Source: Macrocystis pyrifera
Lineage: Eukaryota > Sar > Phaeophyceae > Laminariales > Laminariaceae
Reading direction: 5' to 3'
NCBI GenBank assembly: GCA_031763025.1
Contig: JASSKH010000023.1
Span: 1,798,001 to 1,862,000, forward strand
DNA length: 64,000 bases
Shown here: one piece after another, positions 58,501-64,000 of the stretch
How positions within the stretch are numbered: the first letter of the stretch is position 1
Layout of the letters: every line of letters starts with the position of its first letter
Position numbers and translations under genes: made by a program
The notes under the pieces: generated by a model
Database searches by the model: none
The model's input: only the letters and a program-made list of their open reading frames with translations
What the model was told of the DNA's origin: nothing

Positions 58501-61036
58501 GCTGAATTGATATTGCACTGCTGCATTTGTACTGTACGAGAGAACCGCGGCGCTCCATGGAATGTTCCACATGTCGGACAGATGACGATCTAGATGATCT
58601 ATCTGATCTATCTATACATATGTCTACTGTAGATCATTCACGGCCGTTCTGAGGTGCTGAGCAGGATCAGTAGAGTCCAGATCTAACTCAGGAATCCTGT
58701 CCTAGACCATGCAGATTGCACACAGCTCCCACCCGGCAACATGAGCTAGGTCATACCTGGTGTAGCTGAGCCATGTATCCTTCCCTGGAAGACATAGACC
58801 ATCGAGTAGTAACGATCTCTATTATCTATCCGAGATGTGGAATATTCCAACAGGCTAGACTTAGAATGCTACACACTACACGCAAGACACAAAAGACCGC
58901 CAGAAACACCACAAACTGCTCTACTGTAGGTTGAACCACCCGAGTGCTAAAATGTCCCGACGGGACTGGCGGTTCTACCTTCGACAGCCAATCAAACAAT
59001 CGCCGCATACAAGTATGATATCATAAGCCTCTGAATCAACAAACCGAATCCCAACGATGTATCAATGGATCAAGGCATTCTCCATAACGGCGCCCATCGG
59101 CCACCAACCCAGCACTTCTACGCTGAGTGGGATGGCAACATAAAGTGCCAAAACATCACCCGTCGCGCGTCAGTGTAAGCAGAAATATGCACACCTCTGA
59201 CAGATCATCTGCAGATCATACAGATCATCTAAAGATCATACAGATCATCTAAAGATGATACAGATCACCTAAAGATCATACAGATCATCTACAGATCATA
59301 CAGATCACTTACAGATCATCATATATATATATCTACTGTAGGTCATCTAGTTCCTTACTTGCCGCTGTGAGAGGTTGTGCGGGATCTGCATAGTACAGAT
59401 CCAACCCAGAAAACATGCGCTAGATCATGCCGACCATAAGGGTCCCAACCGGCAGCATGAGCTACATCACACAAGACGGGGAATAGATCTGCCTTGGAAA
59501 ATCTAGACCGTTAAATGGGAATGATCCGTAGATGATCTGTTAGGCGTATATAGTCTGTGGTATTCAGCATGGTTGTTTAGAAAAGCAAAGGCAGAGCCAA
59601 TGGCACGTTCGCAACTTGCATGCACAGAAAAGCGAGCACAAAGATGCCAAAGAGGGGAAGGGATATTATGGGGGGCGAACTTTTAGGGGAGGGGCAAAAT
59701 AACCAGCACCCGCGATGAACCGAAAAACACACATATCTCCCTATGTTTACAACTAACCTTGGGCTCTGAGTACTACTAATGCTCCCTTTGGGATGTGCAC
59801 GTGCTTGACTCCAAATCCCGACGGTGTCGCAATTTGTAAAGGGGGAGCACCAGCATCATCATCGGGATAGGTTCGACGATGTGTGGTTAATATTGTCGAA
59901 TTGGATGCGAAAATGTACTGTATGATAGTCACGATTTTGCATCCCCTGGATAGTGGTGAACACTGAGCACACACATACACGACAGCACCGTGGCTCTCAC
60001 AAAGGCCAGAGCGTGACGCGCGGGTGCTATTGTACCAATGTTGTTGGACCGCTGCTGCTGCTGCTGCTGCTATTGCTGCTGCTACTGCGGTAGTACTGCT
60101 GTTACACCGCTGCTGTGGCAGTACGAGTACTGTAGTACATCTCGTGACTGCGCTTTCCTTTGTGCTTCCAACCAACTGCAGTTAAATAACGTCCTGCTGC
60201 CCCTGCAATTGCATCGCTCTTGAGACCACCGGTACGGTATGTGTTCGTTCTCGTTTCCTACAGTAGGGTGGACAGGAATCATGGCATACACGCACACACG
60301 CAGAGGCACCGTCCGTGGCCGCCACAAAATGAAGAGCTTGGTGTGTCACTGCTCTTGTACCGTGGCTACCGCAATGTACAAGTCTTGAAAGCTGGGAGGA
60401 CAGTCTAATACGCCAGCAGCAAATTAACCAAAAAATGTGATATTTCCACCGTCGTCCTTTGCTCTAGCTCGGCGGAACGCCTCCCCGCGATTGCTTGCCA
60501 GATTTCGCGACCTTGAACGCTCACAGCACGTACCACGGAGCCCGGCCGGGACCCACACTTGCGCCGCGGTGTACACGCGGGACCCCCTGTGTCCCCCGCG
60601 GCCAAGAGCGCGAGGACAGGACCGCGACCGGGAGAGAAATCGCGACCAATGTGCGAAAAAAGGTCATTTTGGTGCATATATACACATATTCTTACTACTG
60701 TTCCCCGTAATACGTGCGCAAGGCAGAAAGAACACTGTTCAACGTCAACACCAAGGACAGACAATATCATGACTCCATCTTACTATTCCCCAGTATAATG
60801 GGAGGTACGCTTACGATACGTCAAAATGTGCCCGATTTCACATTAAACAGAAAACGGTATACCGGGGGGGATTCGTACCAGTTCACGGTACAGGAGAACC
60901 ACTACTGCTGTAGCAATCTAAACAAAAATACAAACACCCACGTTCTGGATAAGACGGAGCTCGAGCCCAGAAGGTCAACCCCGACGGCCTGCACCACAGT
61001 CACCTCCAGCACGCCCGCCTTCACGACTTCGCTCAT
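37162..61036 (-). CDS. C2-like / Gly-Ser-rich / ankyrin-repeat protein (11 exons)
   Basis: Exons 60942-61036, 57228-57908, 55071-56086, 53995-54060, 49578-49706, 45956-46035, 44094-44215, 43157-43313, 41372-41426, 40145-40440 and 37162-37519 join with matching phases at all ten introns (2,1,0,0,0,2,1,2,0,2). The total is 3,055 bases, one more than a whole number of codons; the slip is in exon 2. Product about 1,017 residues: a C2-like start (about 1-65, GVLEVTVVQAVGVDLLG, ARVTVDG, SHHPVWF), long Ser/Gly-rich linkers including poly-Gly (about 66-595), about eight ankyrin repeats (598-925), then a Lys/Ser/Gly-rich tail. Known: C2 domains often bind phospholipid, and ankyrin repeats bind proteins. 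Inferred: a membrane-associated scaffold. The ATG has an in-frame TAA six codons upstream. Confidence 0.8.
40145..40440 (-). CDS. Ankyrin gene exon 10 (repeats 6/7)
   Basis: PVALAAAGGSAQVVSELL and GQTPLHHAARFGHISVLRVL are two clear repeats, followed by a Gly-rich loop. Donor GTGAGTGG is strong. The acceptor AATCAAAG is weak. Confidence 0.8.
40670..40852 (-). repeat. SINE-like poly-C-tailed repeat, minus-strand copy (ankyrin intron 9)
   Basis: On the minus strand it runs from GCGCTTCGCGC through the GTCGG/CCGAC hairpin to GAGTACA and a C run. Its 5' side is also bordered by a long homopolymer (G on +, 40830-40852). Confidence 0.75.
41372..41426 (-). CDS. Ankyrin gene exon 9 (short connector)
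   Basis: A 55-base exon found by phase: exon 8 ends in phase 2 and exon 10 starts in phase 0, so a connector was needed. SRLARMACAPCKTNEDGM between CTGCGTAG and GTGAGTCAG fits, and supplies the loop before the next repeat. Confidence 0.6.
42030..42230. repeat. TTGATNNAATGG minisatellite (ankyrin intron 8)
   Basis: Imperfect 9-12-bp units of TGGTTGATACAA / ATGATTGATG recur throughout. Confidence 0.6.
43157..43313 (-). CDS. Ankyrin gene exon 8 (repeats 4/5)
   Basis: After GTCCTAG it reads NELMVRCLIEEGANASVVD and ARGMTPLAHAAHGGKLLAV. It ends in phase 2 before GTGCGC. Confidence 0.82.
43670..43872. repeat. 24-bp minisatellite open on both strands
   Basis: About eight units of a 24-bp TCTTCAGCCATCTGGTCGGT-like repeat lie in ankyrin intron 7. 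On + it reads repeated FSHLVGI-like octapeptides and on - repeated MAEDTDQ-like ones, both without stops. Confidence 0.75.
44094..44215 (-). CDS. Ankyrin gene exon 7 (repeats 3/4)
   Basis: It starts after GTGTTCAG, completing the split Arg codon, with ALRFGLGASPN and DGLTPLTLAAICG. It ends in phase 1 before GTAAGC. Confidence 0.8.
45956..46035 (-). CDS. Ankyrin gene exon 6 (repeat 3, first half)
   Basis: It begins after CTGCGGCAG with GEDTPLHTAVKAGEEGML and ends in phase 2 before GTGACT. The sequence around its 5' edge is duplicated twice nearby (about 46995 and 47200). Confidence 0.78.
46146..46250. mobile_element. 105-bp TA-flanked MITE, copy 4
   Basis: TTACGGAGGACC / GGTCCCACGTAA are flanked by TA, with one substitution in each terminal repeat. 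It lies in ankyrin-gene intron 5, about 110 bp upstream of exon 6. Confidence 0.85.
46767..46845. mobile_element. MITE family 2, copy c (79 bp)
   Basis: CCACTCTGGACGTAAATATA at the left is inverted as TATATTTCCGGCCAAAGCGG at the right. TA follows the right end. It lies in intron 5 of the ankyrin gene. Confidence 0.55.
48900..49265. repeat. TCGGTCGTAGAA repeat, two tandem copies
   Basis: Copies at about 48900-49085 and 49145-49265 share AACCTCGGTCGTAGAA, GGTACAGGGTACA and GTACCTT. A third, more diverged copy is at 37790-37960. Confidence 0.6.
49578..49706 (-). CDS. Ankyrin gene exon 5 (repeat 2)
   Basis: The exon has 43 codons, phase 0/0, between TCCCAG and GTAAGC. RRGLTPIQHCIQAGKQSAL plus RELLQG fits an ankyrin repeat. 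Confidence 0.78.
49785..49875 (-). repeat. SINE-like poly-C-tailed repeat, 3' half (ankyrin intron 4)
   Basis: The minus strand reads CCCAATGTGCTCCGTCCC...GAGTACACTCCCCC. The 5' half is missing. Confidence 0.7.
49985..50245 (+). repeat. AGATCAT-rich dispersed repeat, representative copy
   Basis: It contains GTGTGCAGGATCTGCAGAGTACAGATC, AAACATGTGCTAGATC, GGCAACATGAGCTAGGTCA and AGATCATGATCTGT, shared with copies at about 44290-44480 and 58570-58840 and 59180-59540 (+), 44750-44880 and 45490-45670 (-). Confidence 0.65.
50372..50594 (-). repeat. SINE-like poly-C-tailed repeat, full-length minus copy (ankyrin intron 4)
   Basis: The full unit on the minus strand runs from CATCCGTATGTAAG to GAGTAC and a C run of about 20. 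It lies only ~500 bp from the previous copy. Confidence 0.75.
51306..51410. mobile_element. 105-bp TA-flanked MITE, copy 5 (inverted orientation)
   Basis: TTACGGGGGTCC / GGACGCCCGTAA are flanked by TA. The internal asymmetric sequence runs opposite to copies 1-4. It lies in ankyrin-gene intron 4. Confidence 0.85.
51430..52215 (-). repeat. CTG-rich ~0.8-kb dispersed repeat, copy 2 (inverted)
   Basis: On the minus strand it carries the same blocks in the same order: the CCTGGTGAATACTGCACACAC region, a CAG/CTG tract, the CCAGATTTCGCGAC block and the CGAGAGCGGGAG end. It is the most diverged in the middle. Confidence 0.6.
52235..52470. repeat. Dispersed ~220-bp repeat, copy 1
   Basis: It shares AAAATCGACGAG-AG, GGGAATGCT, GGGGGAGAAAGG, ACACCTGTGA and ACGGCTTG with 62815-63010, in the same order and orientation. 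Confidence 0.6.
53995..54060 (-). CDS. Ankyrin gene exon 4 (repeat 1)
   Basis: The exon has 22 codons, phase 0/0, between GTGTTACAG and GTGAGG. DGLGALHAAARDGDASL is the first ankyrin helix pair. A minisatellite begins just upstream in intron 3. Confidence 0.75.
54070..54345. repeat. AATGAGCC minisatellite (ankyrin intron 3)
   Basis: Units such as CAATGAGCAATGAGCC and GAGTCAATGAG fill the tract immediately upstream of exon 4. Confidence 0.65.
54540..54990. repeat. AACATCAGNAACATA minisatellite (ankyrin intron 3)
   Basis: More than 15 imperfect units of ACATCAGTAACATA are seen, with longer units containing TATCTTCAACA. Confidence 0.7.
55071..56086 (-). CDS. Ankyrin gene exon 3 (low-complexity linker)
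   Basis: The exon has 338 codons after a T-rich tract and acceptor GATCGGCAG, ending before GTGAGA. It encodes STPDIADDDLVERLQSP, then poly-Gly and Gly/Ser/Glu-rich sequence, then TRTFTLEEAEGLATTNWGGG. An alternative donor (GTAGGG near 55212) would also be in phase. Confidence 0.7.
57228..57908 (-). CDS. Ankyrin gene exon 2 (C2-like domain, frame slip)
   Basis: After acceptor ATCCACAG the frame reads GRRKPAVLARVTVDG and SHHPVWFPAQ, then Ser/Gly-rich sequence. It would stop at about 57320. The alternative frame (from 57495) reads QRVWVVELVSGGG and LGRCEARLAEAL, like later C2 strands, and reaches donor GTGAGT in the phase required by exon 3. So one base is extra between the frames, possibly in the C8 run at 57502-57509. 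Confidence 0.65.
59195..59325. repeat. 20-bp AGATCATACAGATCATCTAA tandem
   Basis: Five to six nearly identical 20-bp units are embedded at the 5' side of an AGATCAT-family copy. Confidence 0.7.
59820..60680 (+). repeat. CTG-rich ~0.8-kb dispersed repeat, copy 3 (ankyrin intron 1)
   Basis: It is collinear with copy 1, with a (CTG)6-type tract at 60050-60085 and CCAGATTTCGCGACCTTGAACG near 60495. Confidence 0.7.
60942..61036 (-). CDS. Ankyrin gene exon 1 (start codon, C2 first strand)
   Basis: ATG at 61036-61034, then MSEVVKAGVLEVTVVQAVG. It ends in phase 2 before donor GTGGGT. Upstream in-frame TAA makes this the first Met. A TATAAGG lies ~20 bp upstream, too close to be an assured TATA box. 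Confidence 0.7.
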
Positions 61037-61728
61037 CCTATTCGACAGACCTTATACGACTCTTATGCGGATCTTGTACAGATATCACGGCGCCTGTGTC
61101 ATGGAGCATACGAGTAGGGGCGTGGGGGCATGGGGTCATGGGGACATGGGGCATGAATGTTGAATGTATCGCTTAGAGAAGGATGCTGGCTGGGGTGACA
61201 CGCGACACTCAAATCATCCACCATCAACCATCCGCCATAGCTCGTCATTTCGAGTAATACTTGGTAACGGGTGCATATTTCATACAATGACGAAAATATA
61301 TACCAGGTACCTTACCAGGTACCTCACCAGGTACTTCTGGGTACAGCACTTGATGCATAAACGACAACGACCAGGGAGAAAGGTACATAACAGGCACTCC
61401 CTAGTTTTTTTTTCGTACTTTTCATCATCTGTGTGACTCTGCAGACTACACCTGCTACCTTATACCAAGTACGTCGTTATTTCAAATACATGATCATTTT
61501 GGTAGGGCTGGGCGCACCTATTGTCTCGAGTCAGAGAACGGGTGTTGCTGTCCAACTAAACACTGCAGCGATTTCGGTCGTGGCTTCCTTTGGGCATGGT
61601 GAGGGTTGCGAGCGTGGTAAGTATTGCCTTCTGGGCCACATCGCCTCCAAAAAGGCGAAAACCCTACCGTATGGGTTCTGTTTGCCGCGTTTCCCGGTGA
61701 AAACACACAGAACACCTGGTATTGTGCA

Positions 61729-61808
61729 CCATTCTGGCCGTAAATATAACCCCCCTTTGCACTCTGACGTCAATATCAAACGGTGATTATATTTACGGTC
61801 AGATTGAC
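61729..61808. mobile_element. MITE family 2, copy d
   Basis: TCTGGCCGTAAATATAA and TTATATTTACGGTCAGA form a 17-bp inverted repeat with one mismatch. The outer bases on the right have diverged. Confidence 0.5.
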
Positions 61809-62814
61809 ATCCCTTCCCACCCAGGGGAGTCACTAGACTACATCCTTTATGCGGCCATATGCAGCCTGCAGCACGCTTTGATGGAAGTTATCACTACTAC
61901 TGCTGTAGCAAGACACGCGGCTTGCAAAGATGACTTTCGAACAAAAAATCGAGCTTACAACTAAGGTGTCTTTTCAATTACATAAAAAGCGCACCCTGTT
62001 CGCGCAAGGCATATTACGACGGCTGTTCCGTGCGTATGTATGTACGTACACATACAGCAATAGGGTTGCAAGAAAACCGGTACCAGGGTACGATGGATCT
62101 CCTCGCGTGCTAAAATAAAAAAATAACATCGCCGCGATACGAAGCACTACTGTAGTGTTGATACAACAGAGTCGTATGTATGATACCTACTGGCGCTACC
62201 TGGATCGTCTGCGCAGCTACCGCACCAACAAGGTGCCATGAAAAAAAGGGCACGCTGTAATTACTGGTACCCAACCCTGACACCCGTAAGCCACGGCAAA
62301 TCAAGGCCATTCTACACGCGGCAAAAACAACCGTCGTCTGGCACAACATAAAAAAATAACGCGCGCAATCCTTTTTCCGTGTTGGTTTTCCAATCGAGGA
62401 GGGGGAGGGCTCCTCACATCGTGTCGTGTGCGTGCGTGAGTGCGTGAGTGCAGCTTCGGGATCCTAAATACCACGTGACATTTAACCTGCCTTTGTGTCT
62501 GTCTTGTGTCGTTGTCCCTTTTAAGGTAACAAATGACCTGCCTTTGTGTGTGATTTACGTCGTTGTCCCTTATCCAAACAGTCCCATTTTGTACAGTACT
62601 TAGTACTGGTATTCTTGTGCTACTCTTCTGTCTAGCAAAACTGAGCAGGGTTGACTGCAGTCTGACTGACATAATGCGGTCACGCTGCTGGAGGTTGGCT
62701 TGGGTTTCGAATCTCGGCTGGCGTTACTGTGAATTCTACGGAAAAGGCACTTATCGGTTATCAATTTTCCGAGTCTTCTTTCGTCGCTGAACAAGTAAAG
62801 CTATCTCTAAGGGA

Positions 62815-63010
62815 AACCCTATCCCTAAGGGAGAGCGCGAGCTGCCGATAAAAATCGACGAGTAGCGGGAACGCTTGACCATATCGACGATCAAAATCAG
62901 GGGCGTATCAGCGGGGGAGAAAGGGAGACACCTGTGACAACGGCTTGCACAGAAGACCGCTCAGCGTATCAAACAACCTCCCACCAGTTGAGGAAAGCAA
63001 ACTTGATAAC
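62815..63010. repeat. Dispersed ~220-bp repeat, copy 2
   Basis: Same blocks as the copy at 52235-52470. It is preceded by a short CTAAGGGA duplication (62810-62835). Confidence 0.6.
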
Positions 63011-64000
63011 CACTTCCAGCACAGACGCATGCTATGGTGGAAGGATGAACCTGAAACATTCGGAGGCTACTCTTAAGGACCTACCTCTACACTATTATTA
63101 TTACTAATGTAACACACTCCCCAAGAATAAATTCCGTGTCGATTTTCTCCGAAACAAGCTTCAAGGGGCACACAGAACGAAACTGGTGGCTCTCGAAATA
63201 ACACGTCGAGATATTTCCATCGCTCGGCGCTGTTATATAGGGATTGCGCCCTTCCCGTTCTAAAAAAAATAAGGCCTTACGTCCAAGATGATGTGTTATC
63301 TCAAGTGTTACTTACGCGTGTTACACGCTACTGCTGTAGTAACAGTAGTATCTCACACAACAACTCGCTTCAAGCAAAAATGCACACTTAACCCGAAAAG
63401 CAGATTCCATGGCCCACACACTACACTAAGAGGTCCGTAACAAGATCGATTACAAAAACAATGTTGGGCCGTGTGTGTCTCCCCGGCCGTGCCCTTGAGA
63501 AGCCACATCAGTCGGAAATAGTTTGCCCCAAAAACTGCTAACCCCTAGATCCTACAAGGCGTCTATCACCACTACTCTGTGTATCACCACTATCACCCCT
63601 ATTTCTAGGCCTGGTGCATGGTGAGGTTACTGGTGCGTGTTCTGTATTCCATGACTACGAAGAGCGAAATTCGCGGGGCGCGAAGCGCGACGACGATTGC
63701 GCAATCCTCCTCTATAATGGTCGGCCGTGGGGGTGTGTGAAGGGTCCGGAGAATATGCTGCCGGGTGGTATTATTAATGGAAATCGAACTCAACCCCTTT
63801 AAACCCGCACCCACGTCTATGGATGCAAACAACTTGAGTCAAGTCCGGGATAATGTTGCAGTGCGAATGAAAGGGTTCATGACCTGTGTTCGTTCGCTTG
63901 GTCGATCGATTTAGCATCTTCACCGTGCGAGACGTACATACACAGGACCGATTTAGACGCGGCTGGGTTCCATACTAAACTCACTTATATTTGTCATCGT

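Larger units (their letters stand above)
57909..60941 (-). other. Ankyrin gene intron 1
   Basis: It contains CTG-rich repeat copy 3, two AGATCAT-family copies (about 58570-58840 and 59180-59540) and CA/AGAGA-rich tracts (57930-58200). No exon is supported. Confidence 0.55.
61037..64000. other. Upstream of the ankyrin gene; no gene supported
   Basis: Besides MITE family 2 copy d and one 220-bp repeat copy I see only short frames. TACCAGGTAC occurs three times in tandem at 61300-61340. A promoter for the ankyrin gene should lie just above 61036 but no clear element was identified. Confidence 0.5.

Noticed and set aside
59195..59325. Regularly spaced 20-bp repeats considered as a CRISPR-like array
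   Set aside because: Units are contiguous without unique spacers, and the setting is eukaryotic; it is a plain tandem repeat.

Overview
The window looks like nuclear DNA of an intron-rich eukaryote. Two genes are split into many GC-rich exons by long introns (about 0.5-4.3 kb) with GT/AG borders. The rest is AT-richer and full of transposon remnants, minisatellites and long C/G homopolymers. The style (long introns, one ankyrin repeat per exon, a chromovirus-type retroelement) suggests a stramenopile such as a brown alga, but nothing here proves the lineage.

Region by region: 2.5-13.6 kb (+) holds a seven-exon reconstruction of a Dicer/RIG-I-type RNA helicase that ends in a double-stranded RNA-binding domain, with no PAZ or RNase III domain visible. 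Its first exon(s) are not settled. 15.9-18.8 kb has only weak coding signals. 19.6-32.1 kb is a degenerate minus-strand Ty3/gypsy chromovirus bounded by two diverged ~240-bp LTRs. It keeps recognisable gag, zinc knuckle, protease, reverse transcriptase, RNase H, integrase, chromodomain and a second tudor-like tail domain, but is broken by frameshifts and stops. 32-37 kb is repeat-rich noncoding sequence. 37.2-61.0 kb (-) is an eleven-exon gene for a C2-like, Gly/Ser-rich, ankyrin-repeat protein of about 1,017 residues. All intron phases agree across the chain; the only break is a one-base frame slip in exon 2. 61-64 kb has no convincing gene.

The intergenic and intronic DNA carries several repeat families that I could align by eye: five copies of a 105-bp TA-flanked MITE, a second MITE family, a ~225-bp SINE-like element ending in a poly-C tract, an AGATCAT-rich family, and a ~0.8-kb CTG-rich family. 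Two short motifs, TACCAGGTA and CTACTGCTGTAG, recur throughout. The helicase-dsRBD protein would be expected to bind double-stranded RNA, and the transposon-rich setting is the kind of sequence such a pathway controls; that link is inference. All exon boundaries were set by hand from reading frame, splice consensus and domain continuity, without transcript data.
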